Positions 38,702 to 48,130 of a stretch of DNA of 64,000 bases are shown piece after piece. The first letter of the stretch is position 1. Every line of letters starts with the position of its first letter. The DNA is from Blastomonas fulva (GTDB lineage: Bacteria; Pseudomonadota; Alphaproteobacteria; Sphingomonadales; Sphingomonadaceae). The stretch is from positions 1,836,501-1,900,500 of the forward strand of contig NZ_CP020083.1 of assembly GCF_003431825.1 (NCBI RefSeq). Direction: 5' to 3'. The notes beneath the pieces are model-generated. The model made no database searches and was not told the DNA's origin. It was given only the letters and a program-made list of their open reading frames with translations. The translations under genes were made by a program, and so were the position numbers.

Positions 38702-39517
38702 TCAGATCTGGTTGTCCCAGGCCTGGAGCTGATGTTCCTTCAGCATGTCCTCGATGGCCTTGGGCATGACGTTGCGGAACTTGCCCTCGTCGGCCGGTAC
38801 GACCTCGATCATGCTGTCGATCATCTCCTGAGCGTCCATGCGACCTTCAGGCGTGGCGAAGAAATCGTCGAAGCCCTTGCGCAGGTCGGCGCGCTTGGTG
38901 AAGTTCACTTCGTCGTCGAGCCAGCGGAAGGGGTTGTCCGCCATCGTTTCGTTGTAGCCGGTGTAGTAGGCACCCGGATTGATGGTCTGAACCTTCACGC
39001 CGTAGGCAGCCAGCTCCTGTTGCATTGCCTCGGCGAACGCCTCCAGTGCATGCTTGGTCGACACATAGGTCCCCCAGTTTGCCGGGGTGAACAGGCCGCC
39101 CATCGAGGAGGTGAACACCACCTTTTTGCCATGCGCCTTGCCTTCGCGCACCCAGCGCTGAACGACGCCCTGCGTCAGCTGCAGCGGCAGGAACACGTTG
39201 ACCTCATAGTTCTTGCGCACGAGGTCGAGCGGGATTTCCCAGACCGGCCCGGCTTCGCCCATGCCAGCGTTGTTCCAGAGGATATCGAAGTTCCACTTGA
39301 TCGCCTGGCGGAGATCGTAGGGATCAGTCAGGTCGAGCCGTTCGACGCGGATCATGTCCGACAGGCCGAGCGCAGCAACTTCCTCGCGCAGCGGGGTCAC
39401 CTGCGAGGACACGTGCACCGTGGCAATGATCTTGTGGCCGTTGCGGGCCATGCCGATGGCAGCGCCCTTGCCGAAGCCACCGGCGGCACCAGTGATGAGA
39501 ATGGTCTTGCTGGTCAT
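38702..39517 (-). CDS. short-chain dehydrogenase/reductase
   Basis: A 271-residue classical SDR. The cofactor motif is TGAAGGFGKG, NNAG is in LWNNAGMGEAG, and the catalytic Tyr/Lys are in YVSTKHALEAF, with Ser in VFTSSMGG. The residue after the second strand is VHVSSQ, so NAD versus NADP preference is not clear. It is divergently or serially arranged with the AraC regulator gene 130 bp upstream on the same strand, which may control it. Substrate unknown. Confidence 0.88.
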   Translation of the reverse strand: MTSKTILITGAAGGFGKGAAIGMARNGHKIIATVHVSSQVTPLREEVAALGLSDMIRVERLDLTDPYDLRQAIKWNFDILWNNAGMGEAGPVWEIPLDLVRKNYEVNVFLPLQLTQGVVQRWVREGKAHGKKVVFTSSMGGLFTPANWGTYVSTKHALEAFAEAMQQELAAYGVKVQTINPGAYYTGYNETMADNPFRWLDDEVNFTKRADLRKGFDDFFATPEGRMDAQEMIDSMIEVVPADEGKFRNVMPKAIEDMLKEHQLQAWDNQI

Positions 39518-39647
39518 TGTCTCTACTCCCTTTTTTCCGGCCGCGACCGCCGCGTCCGATGAATGGGAGTTAGACCGAGGGTGCTGGGCTCGCCGTTCGG
39601 GTCTTGGGGCAATTATCGCAAAATTGCGGCCGCGATGGGAGAGACCA

Positions 39648-40541
39648 TTAGAGTCGCTGACGGAACAGCCGAGGTGTCATACCGGTGCGCTTGCCGAAGC
39701 TGGCGGAGAAGGCAGAAGGCGTTTCGTAACCGACAGCAAGCGCGATGCTGGTGATCGGCAGATCGGATTTGGCCAGCAGCTGCTTGGCACGTTCGATCCG
39801 AAGATTGACCAGCCAATTGTGCGGCGTCTCGCCTGTCGCGAGACGGAAGGCAGTGCAGAAATGGAAGCGCGACAGCCCTGCAAGGTCGGCCAGCACGTCG
39901 AGCCCGATCGGCTCGTCGAGATGCTGGCGCATGTAGTCGGTGACCTTGCGCACCTGCCAGTCGGCAAGACCGCGCCGGGCGGGTGCCTGCAGCGCTGCGA
40001 ACGAAGAATGACCTCTCACCAGTTGGGTGACCAGCAAATCGGTAGCCTGCTCGGTGAACAGCCGGGCCGATGCATCAAGATTGGCTGCCTCGCGGCCCAG
40101 CAGCTCCATGATCCGGGCAGCCGCAGGATCCTCAAACCCAACGCGGGCCATCAGATCGATCTGACCACCTCCAGACAACTGTTCAGCACATTCGGCCAGG
40201 CGCTGGCGGGCAAGGAAAACGTGACTGACCCCGATCGGTCCTGCAATGTCCCAGCGTCCCTCATGACCCTCGGGAATGATCGTGATCGTACCGCTGCGGG
40301 TCTCGCCAGCCAGGCGTTCGTTGCCGCGCCGCCAGACGATCTCTTGCGGTTCGTCATAATAGGTGATGATGACATGGCCATCCATGCCTCCGAGATGATC
40401 GTGAAGCGCGCCATGGCTCCATGGGGTGGTCAGCCGTGTCATTCCCCGTAACGGCTCGTCGATGACGGGCGGAGCCTGATCCAGGACACGCGCAAGTGCA
40501 TCATGCGCCGGACCGAACTGGGAGGATGCAACCGACATCAC
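39648..40541 (-). CDS. AraC-family transcriptional regulator
   Basis: A 297-residue regulator with an N-terminal cupin-like sensor region and a C-terminal double helix-turn-helix: LDVLADLAGLSRFHFCTAF (first HTH) and ITSIALAVGYETPSAFSAS (second HTH), ending TGMTPRLFRQRL. It resembles the AraC proteins beside SDR genes, and probably regulates the flanking SDR and heme-binding genes. Repressor or activator role cannot be told. Confidence 0.9.
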   Translation of the reverse strand: MMSVASSQFGPAHDALARVLDQAPPVIDEPLRGMTRLTTPWSHGALHDHLGGMDGHVIITYYDEPQEIVWRRGNERLAGETRSGTITIIPEGHEGRWDIAGPIGVSHVFLARQRLAECAEQLSGGGQIDLMARVGFEDPAAARIMELLGREAANLDASARLFTEQATDLLVTQLVRGHSSFAALQAPARRGLADWQVRKVTDYMRQHLDEPIGLDVLADLAGLSRFHFCTAFRLATGETPHNWLVNLRIERAKQLLAKSDLPITSIALAVGYETPSAFSASFGKRTGMTPRLFRQRL

Positions 40542-40711
40542 GAGTGCCCCCGCTGTCCAAATCGCTACGTTTTTCCGAGAACCGTTCTCGGCAGATAGCC
40601 ACCTTCGCTAGCGTGGCTAAAGCGATCCGGAATTGCAAGTTGATTGCGGGCTCGAAACAACGGCAACAACACATCGGGAAGGCTTATCGTGCCGTAGTCT
40701 CAAACGGCGGC

Positions 40712-40740
40712 GCCCCCGGGCAGCATCGCTACCCGGGGGC
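40712..40740. terminator. GC-rich hairpin after the second SDR gene
   Basis: A 13-bp stem GCCCCCGGG(C/T)AGC with an ATC loop and one mismatch, 22 bp beyond the SDR stop at 40763 (minus strand). No clear T-run, so it is a hairpin terminator candidate only. Confidence 0.55.
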
Positions 40741-40762
40741 TTGGAATTTGTGTTCAGCTTGA

Positions 40763-41599
40763 TTAGGAGCGGCTGAAGTCGGTCGAAACCGAAACTTCGT
40801 GCCACTCGGCAAGAATGGCCGCATCAGCCGCGTGCTTCGCCTCGATGGCCGAGACTGTGTCGCTGCCCAGCGGCAGGCGGACGGGCGGGTTCGGCGCATC
40901 GGCGAATGCTACAAGCACTTCGGCCAGCTTGTCCGGATTGCCGGGCTGGGCGTGGTTAAGGTCGACCGCCCGGCCGCGTACGGCACCGGCGGTGGCGTTG
41001 TAGTCATCGATCCGCGTTGCGCTGACTGACAGCGATGAGGAGTCGAGGAAGTCGGTGCGGAAGTATCCCGGTTCGACCACGGTGACTGAGATCCCCAGCG
41101 GGGCTAGCTCAGCATGCAGCGATTCTGACAAGCCTTCGACCGCAAACTTGGTCGAGGAATAGACGCCAAATCCAGCTGAACCGCGGTAACCGCCGATCGA
41201 CGAGATGTTTAGGATGCGGCCCGAGCGCTGTCCGCGCATCACCGGCAGAACCGCGCGGGTGACGTTGAGCAGCCCGAAAACATTTGTGCGATACACTCTT
41301 TCAACGTCCTCGGCGCTGGCTTCTTCCACTGCGCCCAGCAGTCCGAAGCCGGCGTTGTTGAGCAGGACGTCGATCCGTCCGAAGCGACCTGCCGCCCCTG
41401 AAACTGCCTCTTGCGCCTGCGCTTCGTTGGTTACGTCGAGAGAAACGGCCAACAGGTTGGGGTGGTCGCCGAGGGCCTCCCGTACGGCCTCGGCACGCCG
41501 CGCGGTTGCTACGACATTCGCGCCACCTTCGAGTGCCAGACGCGCAATCCGAAGGCCAAAGCCCCGCGACGCGCCAGTGATAAACCAAGTTTTGCTCAT
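40763..41599 (-). CDS. short-chain dehydrogenase/reductase
   Basis: A 278-residue SDR of the type often annotated as oxidoreductase or ketoreductase: MSKTWFITGASRGFGLRIA start, VVATARR after the second strand (Arg suggests NADP), NNAG in LLNNAGFGLLG, and catalytic YSSTKFAVEGL. The start at 41599 is the family-typical MSKTWFITG; an upstream Met at 41632 is less likely. It lies next to the left side of the IS91-like element. Confidence 0.9.
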   Translation of the reverse strand: MSKTWFITGASRGFGLRIARLALEGGANVVATARRAEAVREALGDHPNLLAVSLDVTNEAQAQEAVSGAAGRFGRIDVLLNNAGFGLLGAVEEASAEDVERVYRTNVFGLLNVTRAVLPVMRGQRSGRILNISSIGGYRGSAGFGVYSSTKFAVEGLSESLHAELAPLGISVTVVEPGYFRTDFLDSSSLSVSATRIDDYNATAGAVRGRAVDLNHAQPGNPDKLAEVLVAFADAPNPPVRLPLGSDTVSAIEAKHAADAAILAEWHEVSVSTDFSRS

Positions 41600-41990
41600 G
41601 ATGCTTCTCCTAGTCTTGAGCCTGAGGAGCATCTATTGAACTGGCGAGCTATTCACCGTTCAGGGATTGTCGGGTCTGTCGCGATCTTGCGGTATCAGAG
41701 CAACAAGGGTTCCGAGCACGCTCGCCAAATCGATTTGGCACGTCGTCGCCGAAATCGATGTGGCGTTTTTGGCCGATTTGGGGTCGCTTTCAGAATGGCG
41801 CCTCCTGGGAAAAGAACCCGCAATTGCTGCCATTCGTGGCCTGAGATGTGTCCTGTCCGCTGTCGACCCAGAGCACGAACCCGCTTCGCGGGAGAGTCGC
41901 TTGGGGTGACGTAGCGTAGTATTGTTGAGGCTTTGAGAGCGGCGAAGTCGCTTGTGAGGGTGGAGTTCCTTCAACGGAAAGGAACGCACC
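41600..41990. other. non-coding gap at the IS91-like left end
   Basis: No convincing gene. It contains A/T- and G-rich short repeats around CCGATTTGGGGTCGC (about 41773-41790) and TCGATTTGGC, then a GC-rich boundary around 41880-41930 (CGCTTCGCGGGAGAGTCGC) that probably is the left end of the IS91-like unit. An AAAGGA site precedes the recombinase at 41991. The 41650-41850 stretch may be the end of another, unrecognised element. Confidence 0.4.
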
Positions 41991-42908
41991 ATGGATACCA
42001 TCACTACCGCTGCCCCGAACAATGCCTTGCGCGAGCGTATGTTGCAGGACATGACGATGCGTAGCTTTGGGGAGCACACGCAGAAGGACTATATCCGGCA
42101 CGTCCGGTCATTTGCCGCGTTTCTCGGCCGACCACCCGATACGGCCACGATCGAAGACCTCCGGCGCTATCAGATCGCTCAGCATGAGCGTGCCATCAGT
42201 CCAGCAACCATCAACGGGGCTGTATCGGCATTGCGTTTCCTGTTCGGTATAACCCTCAAGCGGCCGGAGATGGCACTGGGACTTGTTGTCGTTCGCTGCA
42301 CACCCAAGCTGCGCGAGGTTCTGAGCGTCGAGGAGGCTGCGCGGCTGATCGAGGCTGCACCGGGCATCAAGTACAAGGCAGCGTTCGGCGTGGCCTATGG
42401 CGCGGGTCTGCGCGTGTCCGAGATTGCCCACCTGAAGGTTGACGATATCGACAGCACGCGCATGCTGATCCGGGTCGAGCAGGGCAAGGGGCGCAAGGAT
42501 CGTAACGCCATGCTCTCGCCGCATCTGCTGGATCTGCTTCGGCAATGGTGGCGTGAAGGCAAGCGGCGCGGGGTCATGTTACCGCACGGCTGGTTATTCC
42601 CGGGGCGCAGTTGCACCGACCCGATCTCGGCACGCCAGTTGCACCGCGCCGTGCATGAGGCGGCTGAGTTCGCCGGGATCCGCAAACGCGTGAGCCCGCA
42701 TACCCTGCGCCACAGCTTTGCCACTCACCTGCTCGAGCAGGATGTCGACATCCGCGTGATCCAGGTCCTGCTTGGGCACACCAAGATCGGTACCACCGCC
42801 ATCTACACCAAGGTATCGACCAGGACGATGCAGGCGGTGGCGAGCCCGCTCGACCGCATCTTCAGCCTGATGGAAGGCCCCAAGCGAACGGCATCGCCGC
42901 CCGGTTGA
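41991..42908 (+). CDS. IS91-associated tyrosine recombinase
   Basis: A 305-residue XerC/D-like integrase. The core-binding domain (RSFGEHTQKDYIRHVRSFA) precedes the catalytic domain: Arg in YGAGLRVSEIAHL, HTLRHSFATHL (HxxR), LLGHTKIGTTAIYTKVS (His and nucleophile Tyr). The AAAGGA site fixes the ATG at 41991. Such recombinases are regularly coupled to a subgroup of IS91 transposases, as the next gene shows. Confidence 0.9.
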   Translation: MDTITTAAPNNALRERMLQDMTMRSFGEHTQKDYIRHVRSFAAFLGRPPDTATIEDLRRYQIAQHERAISPATINGAVSALRFLFGITLKRPEMALGLVVVRCTPKLREVLSVEEAARLIEAAPGIKYKAAFGVAYGAGLRVSEIAHLKVDDIDSTRMLIRVEQGKGRKDRNAMLSPHLLDLLRQWWREGKRRGVMLPHGWLFPGRSCTDPISARQLHRAVHEAAEFAGIRKRVSPHTLRHSFATHLLEQDVDIRVIQVLLGHTKIGTTAIYTKVSTRTMQAVASPLDRIFSLMEGPKRTASPPG

Positions 42909-42912
42909 ACCG

Positions 42913-44106
42913 GTGCGCACCTCGATCGAGGTCGCCGACATCTTGCGGAGTGCCGGGCCCGCGTATCGCGCAGCCCATGCCGGCCATCTGAGCCTCGGCC
43001 AGCTCAAGGTCATGACGGCGATCGAGACCTGCCGCACCGCAGCCCTTGGCGGTCACGTCGAGGCCTGCGACGACTGCGGGCACTGGCGGATCGCCTACAA
43101 CTCCTGCCGCAACCGGCATTGCCCCAAGTGCCAGGGTGCGGCGGCGCGCACCTGGCTGGCCGCGCGCGAGGCCGATCTGCTGCCCGTGGGATACTTCCAC
43201 GTCGTGTTCACGCTGCCGGCCGAGGTCGCGGATATCGCGTGGCAGAACAAGGCGGTGGTCTATGACCTGCTGTTCCGCGCGGCTGCGGACACGATGCTGA
43301 CCATCGCCGCCGATCCCAGGCACCTCGGCGCGCGCGTCGGCATCACCGCCGTATTGCATACGTGGGGATCGGCACTGACCCATCACCCGCATGTGCACAT
43401 GATCGTGCCCGGCGGGGGTATCACGCCAGACGGCAAGCGGTGGGTCTCGTCGCGCCCGGCGTTCCTTCTACCAGTGCGTGTGCTGGGCGCATTGTTCCGC
43501 CGGCTGTTCCTCACCCGGCTGCTGGCATTGTACGATGCCGGCAAGCTGGCCTTCTTCAACACCTTGGCGGGCCTCGCGACACGCAAGGTCTTCCTCCGGC
43601 ATCTGTCGCCGATCCGGAAGAAGCGCTGGGTGGTCTACGCCAAACCGCCTTTTGCCGGGCCGCAGGCGGTGCTGGCCTATCTCTCGCGCTACACCCACCG
43701 CGTCGCCATCTCGAACCAGCGGCTCCTTGCCTTCGACGATGCCAGCGTGACGTTCCGTTACAAGGATTACCGTCGCAGCGGGGCTGAACGCCAGCAGGTC
43801 ATGACGCTGGCGACGGACGAGTTCATCCGCCGCTTCCTGATCCACGTCCTGCCGCGCGGCTTCCATCGCATCCGGCATTACGGCCTGCTCGCCAGTTCGA
43901 CGCACAAGGACGCCATGGCGCTCGCCCGCAGTCTCCTGGGGGGCGCTGCGCCGGTCGAGGAGCCCGAACCGGAAGAACCGCCCGACCATCGCCCGCCATG
44001 CCCATGCTGCGGCGGGCACATGACCATCATCGAGACCTTTGCCCGTTGCTACCAACCGCGTGCACCGCCACCCCCAGTATCCTCGGCCCGGAGACACGCG
44101 CCATGA
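42913..44106 (+). CDS. IS91-family HUH transposase
   Basis: A 397-residue rolling-circle transposase starting with GTG. The N-terminal zinc finger CDDCGHW...CRNRHCPKCQG, the HUH metal motif HPHVHMIVPGGG and the catalytic tyrosines in AYLSRYTHRVAIS are all visible, followed by FRYKDYRRSG. Full length with no obvious frameshift, so it may be active. The C-terminus is Pro-rich with a further CPCCGG finger. Confidence 0.93.
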   Translation: MRTSIEVADILRSAGPAYRAAHAGHLSLGQLKVMTAIETCRTAALGGHVEACDDCGHWRIAYNSCRNRHCPKCQGAAARTWLAAREADLLPVGYFHVVFTLPAEVADIAWQNKAVVYDLLFRAAADTMLTIAADPRHLGARVGITAVLHTWGSALTHHPHVHMIVPGGGITPDGKRWVSSRPAFLLPVRVLGALFRRLFLTRLLALYDAGKLAFFNTLAGLATRKVFLRHLSPIRKKRWVVYAKPPFAGPQAVLAYLSRYTHRVAISNQRLLAFDDASVTFRYKDYRRSGAERQQVMTLATDEFIRRFLIHVLPRGFHRIRHYGLLASSTHKDAMALARSLLGGAAPVEEPEPEEPPDHRPPCPCCGGHMTIIETFARCYQPRAPPPPVSSARRHAP

Positions 44107-44485
44107 TCCGGCATGGCTCGCCCTGCACGACGGTCGGACCCATGGTGTCCCGACCGATGACCCAGCGCGTGCCCATCCCGGATTTAAGCCGGGCGCAGGG
44201 CACACTGGCCAGCAAAACCAACGCCGCTAGCAGTCTGACACCGCACAAAATCACGTTGATCAGGCCAACAGCGACACCGCCGGATCGGCTGCGCTTACCC
44301 GCAAAAACCATCCCAAAGCCGCTTTACCCATAGACCTGCGCGCGGGGCCCGCGGGTTCCTGCACTGGAGGCTTTCGTACGCAAGCGCCCGAAACCCTTCA
44401 CAAAATACGCCGTTCGTTGGTCGATCCTCCAGCGACAGCTTTTGTTAGGAGCCGACGGAAGTGCAGTGTAGGCGGTGTTTTCAGG

Positions 44486-44836
44486 TCACGTCGGACCAGG
44501 GCATGAGTTCGCCGACGCGGTTTGCTGGATGACGCGGGCGTGCTCGTTGCGGACTGCGCGACGATGGTCTGGATCGGTGCCGCGAACATCGCTCTCGATG
44601 GCATAGAGACCGGCGATCCGCTGCAGCACCTCGGTGGCAACCGGCGACTTGTCGGCGAGGTCGAAGAACTTGCGCCGGACGTGTGACCAGCAAAATGCGA
44701 GAGTGATCTGCTGCTGCCGCTTGGCGAGCGCGGTATATCCGCCATAGCCGTCGACCTGCAGGATGCCTGCAAAGTCCACCAGATGCGCTTCGGCGCGCTC
44801 GCTCTTGCGGTCAGCTGCATAGACATAGGCCATCAT
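44486..44836 (-). pseudogene. IS66-family transposase fragment
   Basis: About 116 codons matching the central catalytic part of the IS66 TnpC transposase: YVYAADRKSERAEAH, FAGILQVDGYGGYTAL, FCWSHVRRKFFDLAD and VATEVLQRIAGLYAIE. It lacks the N-terminal leucine-zipper region and the C-terminal IS66 domain; from about 44510 onward it degenerates. No TnpA or TnpB partner is seen. Confidence 0.8.
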
Positions 44837-45094
44837 CGGCGGATCGATACCGCCCCATGGGCGATCATCGCGGGTAACCTATCATCGCGATGGCAGCATT
44901 GACGACGTGGCATCATCAAGCGTTGGGGCAGATCAGGGGGCGGGAGGTCTGATAAGGCAGCGGCATGGCATTGGCCTAAACCGAAGTCGATGCGGGGTGT
45001 CGATGCGGCGCTTGTTTCCCAGAATCGCCTTGATTCGCCGAGAAAATTTAATCAAGCTTCCAGCCATGCGGCCATTGAAGGGGGAGGGGGAGTC

Positions 45095-47227
45095 GTGGAT
45101 GAATATTCTGGTAGCACCATTCTTGGTATCGGCTGGTTGACCTCGTCGGCTTTATTTTTTCTGATATTTAGTTCTATTGCTTGCCTCATAAGCTACAGAA
45201 AAGTGGGTGAGAACAAGGAACGCCCCTCTGAGTCGATGTCGTTTGGCGAGTATGCTCCCAAGTTTGCCAGGGAATTTAAGGGGAGATTGATCCTCTCAGC
45301 ATTCCTTTTCCTGATCAGCTCTATTCTGGGAATCATCGCGCTTGCTACGATCTTCATCAAAAAAAGGGAGAAGATGAAATATCTCACAATACGTGAGATG
45401 CGTGTGATGGAGGACGAGGAAAATAGCAAATGGCTTGCATCCTTGGGTGCAAACCACGCTGTTCGCTCCGAAAAAATTGACCAAATATTTTTGGATGCGT
45501 CAGAAACGATGACTGCAACATATCTTGCAGAATGGGAATCATGGAGCGGGCAAGTTAAAATTGAAGGTTATTGCTTGATCAATATCAAGCGCAGCCTGGC
45601 AGCGATGGACAATCGAGATCGCGAGCACCTTCGTATTGTTGAACAGCTTAACAGCGCTGCCAATGGTGCAGAGCGTAAATATCGGTTGTGGCGCACGAGC
45701 CTGATCCATGGCGACGGTAAGGGCGCGCCAAATGGCATTTACCAATATAGCGGTTTGTCAGAGACCGATCGGCAGAGGGGGCACGCTACCGTAGCGTTAG
45801 AAAAGAAAAGTGCTAGCGTCTCGCAAGTCATATCCGCTTTGAACCAGCACTTGTTTGAGAGCAAAAATGTTAAAACTTCCTCAGGTGCCCTCGCTTCTGT
45901 AATTGACGAATCTTTTGAGGTGCTCAGTCAGGGTGGTTCAAAATGGCTGAGATCGGCAAAGATCCCCGGCACAGTTTTTGAGCCGCAAGGGGAGCACGTT
46001 TTGCACATCGGCACATTTGACGATGGTCAGCCACTGACATATTCGGGCGAGGGCTCGATGATCACCATCGCACCGCCGGGTTCTGGTAAAACCCAGTGCA
46101 ATGTATTTCCGAATTTACTGTCTTGGGCTGGGCCGGCTGTGGTGCTCGATATTTCGGGTGATATCTTTGAGAATACCAGTAAGTGGCGCTCGGAGAATGT
46201 GGGGCCTGTATATAAGTTCAGTCCTCTAGAGCCTGAATCGAGTCATTGTTACAACCCTTTGACATTTGTGCGGCGCGAACCTGATTATATCTGGGAAGAC
46301 TCGCGCTTATTAGCCGAGATGATGATTGTGCCTTCGTCTTCGGCTGACCCTTTTTGGGAGAACGAAGCGCGCACCGCTCTGACCGCTGCAATAGCCTATA
46401 TCTGCTACAGCAATCCTCCTGAAATGCGTCCGATGCATCAAGTTTTGGATATCATGTATGGTGGCGACCCATGGTCGGAGATGCTGGTTGGTCTGAAACT
46501 GGCGGCTGATGTCAGGGTGATGATGCAGAACGGAACCGCGCTGGCTGCCATGAATGAAAAGACGCTTGCCAGTGTGCTGCAAACAGCGAGGTCCAGCCTG
46601 TCTGCTTGGGCAGGGGAGCGTATTGCTCGTGCTACGGCAAGATCGGACTGGAGCCCTGGTGACCTGCGTGACGGCTCCAACCCCACGATCTACATTTATA
46701 TTCGTCCGAATGAGGTGGAGTCCTATCTCTCGCTGTTGCGAGTATTTATCGGCCAGCATATCCGGGTGCTGACAGGCGGGAAAGTCCCGCCACGCGGATC
46801 ACCGCCCATATTGTTCATGCTCGATGAGCTGCCGCGATTGCGGAATATGCCCCCTGTCGATGAAGCTTTGAACATTGGGAGAAAATATGGGCTACGTCTT
46901 TGGATGTTTGCTCAGAGTGTGGGCCAGATCCGCGAGGCATATAAGAACGCAGATGGAATGATCGGTTCATGTGCTGTGCGCATTTACATGAATGCGTCCG
47001 GTGCAGATGGCTTGGCAGAAAAGATATCTGAAGAGATCGGCACGGTTGACAGCTTCACTGACGGTCAGAAGCGGCGAGTGGTGGATGCGGCAGATTTGGC
47101 TGGTCCAAGTTTCCGCGACTATCAAATTGTGTTTGGATTGAATGCCCGTCCTGCCAAGGTGCGAAAGGATTTCGCCTGGAAGAATGACGTGCTCAGATCC
47201 CGAATGGGTGCAGCAAATTTACCATGA
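45095..47227 (+). CDS. VirD4/TraG-like type IV coupling ATPase
   Basis: A 710-residue inner-membrane coupling protein related to VirD4/TraG. Two hydrophobic N-terminal segments (about 7-32 and 68-92) anchor it. The P-loop is APPGSGKTQ (residues 326-334) and Walker B is PPILFMLDELPRL. Motifs VVLDISGDIFENTS and YGLRLWMFAQSVGQI also fit the family. The GTG start at 45095 is chosen from the GGGGAGGGGGA site; an ATG at 44990 is possible. The gene is visibly A/T-rich against its surroundings, and there are no VirB genes here. It is distinct from the usual Ti-type TraG that accompanies traCD. Confidence 0.85.
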   Translation: MDEYSGSTILGIGWLTSSALFFLIFSSIACLISYRKVGENKERPSESMSFGEYAPKFAREFKGRLILSAFLFLISSILGIIALATIFIKKREKMKYLTIREMRVMEDEENSKWLASLGANHAVRSEKIDQIFLDASETMTATYLAEWESWSGQVKIEGYCLINIKRSLAAMDNRDREHLRIVEQLNSAANGAERKYRLWRTSLIHGDGKGAPNGIYQYSGLSETDRQRGHATVALEKKSASVSQVISALNQHLFESKNVKTSSGALASVIDESFEVLSQGGSKWLRSAKIPGTVFEPQGEHVLHIGTFDDGQPLTYSGEGSMITIAPPGSGKTQCNVFPNLLSWAGPAVVLDISGDIFENTSKWRSENVGPVYKFSPLEPESSHCYNPLTFVRREPDYIWEDSRLLAEMMIVPSSSADPFWENEARTALTAAIAYICYSNPPEMRPMHQVLDIMYGGDPWSEMLVGLKLAADVRVMMQNGTALAAMNEKTLASVLQTARSSLSAWAGERIARATARSDWSPGDLRDGSNPTIYIYIRPNEVESYLSLLRVFIGQHIRVLTGGKVPPRGSPPILFMLDELPRLRNMPPVDEALNIGRKYGLRLWMFAQSVGQIREAYKNADGMIGSCAVRIYMNASGADGLAEKISEEIGTVDSFTDGQKRRVVDAADLAGPSFRDYQIVFGLNARPAKVRKDFAWKNDVLRSRMGAANLP

Positions 47228-47254
47228 GGTAGAGATTTCTCAGAGGTAGTAATC

Positions 47255-48130
47255 ATGCCCGGATATAGCGAAGATTTCGATCATTACCAACATCTCGAAC
47301 AGGCGATGGCGGAAGCTCAGGCGCGACATCAAGCAGCGGTTGATCTGCAAGCTCGTGCAGAGATAGGCTCGCTGGAACACGCTCAGCTCACATCAACTAT
47401 TCGACAATGTGAGGCTGAAGTGGGTGTCGCAAAGAGTGCGATCGATACATTCGAAGTCGAATTGGGGCAAACCAGTCCTGAGCAACTTCAAGCTTTGCGG
47501 ATGGGGATAGCCCCGGAAGCAGTTTCGTTCGCGGAAAGGCTTGATGGCACCGTCAATTACGCATTATCTGATTTAGGGAAGGCCGAATTGGGAAGTTTGG
47601 CGTCGGTCGCAGGCGAGATGCGTCGGTTTGCTGAAGGCACAAACTTTCTTCCTGGTGATAATCAACTTTCGGATGTGGTGAAGACGGCGTTCCAGCATGG
47701 ACCTGAGTTCGTCAACGCAACGATTGATGATCTCACTCGACAGCAAACGCAGGCGCTCGACCTGAAGATAGCACAAGGCCCACAACCGACTTTGGAGATG
47801 CAAAAGCAGAACGCGGTTCATGCCGAGGTCGAGGCGACTGATCGCGAGGCCTGGAAACAGCACGAATTGACGAAGTTGGAGGCTGAGCATGCCCGGCAGA
47901 CCGAGCGGCTTGAAAGCCAGTTAGCAAAGTTCGCCCAGTCTCAAGCTGACAAGCCATCGGAAATACAGGCAAAGCAGGCAGAACTCGCTAACCAAGCAAG
48001 GATTGAGCTTGCCCAGCAGCAAGCGGCAGAGCTTGCACGAGCTCAAGCTGAGCTGGCACGTGCGCAAGAGCACCAGCGAGCGGCAGAGGCACGAAGCCAA
48101 CAACTTGACTACTTTCGGGATGTGCGTTGA
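47255..48130 (+). CDS. unknown coiled-coil protein paired with the VirD4-like ATPase
   Basis: A 291-residue protein of no family I recognise. It has N-terminal helices (residues 1-75, MPGYSEDFDHYQHLEQAM), a middle globular part (about 80-160, LDGTVNYALSDLGKAEL) and a C-terminal run of about 110 residues of Ala/Gln/Glu/Arg coiled coil ending SQQLDYFRDVR. No signal peptide or membrane segment. It lies 27 bp after the coupling ATPase and has the same A/T-richer base use, so it is probably a partner, substrate or adaptor. Confidence 0.6.
   Translation: MPGYSEDFDHYQHLEQAMAEAQARHQAAVDLQARAEIGSLEHAQLTSTIRQCEAEVGVAKSAIDTFEVELGQTSPEQLQALRMGIAPEAVSFAERLDGTVNYALSDLGKAELGSLASVAGEMRRFAEGTNFLPGDNQLSDVVKTAFQHGPEFVNATIDDLTRQQTQALDLKIAQGPQPTLEMQKQNAVHAEVEATDREAWKQHELTKLEAEHARQTERLESQLAKFAQSQADKPSEIQAKQAELANQARIELAQQQAAELARAQAELARAQEHQRAAEARSQQLDYFRDVR

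Larger units (their letters stand above)
41900..44393 (+). mobile_element. IS91-like element with tyrosine recombinase
   Basis: A two-gene unit: a tyrosine recombinase followed four bases later by an HUH-type IS91 transposase, then a 240-bp GC-rich 3' tail containing GCGCGGGGCCCGCGGG (about 44340), the sort of palindrome expected at an IS91 oriIS end. The boundaries are approximate. IS91 elements move by rolling-circle and leave no target duplication. Confidence 0.75.

Noticed and set aside
41667-41909. 80-codon plus-strand frame before the recombinase
   Set aside because: No family pattern and no ribosome-binding site; part of the gap at the IS91-like left end.
47988-48130. C-terminal tail of the ycaQ-like frame
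   Set aside because: This part is antisense to the coiled-coil gene and does not resemble YcaQ; homology ends at about 48150.
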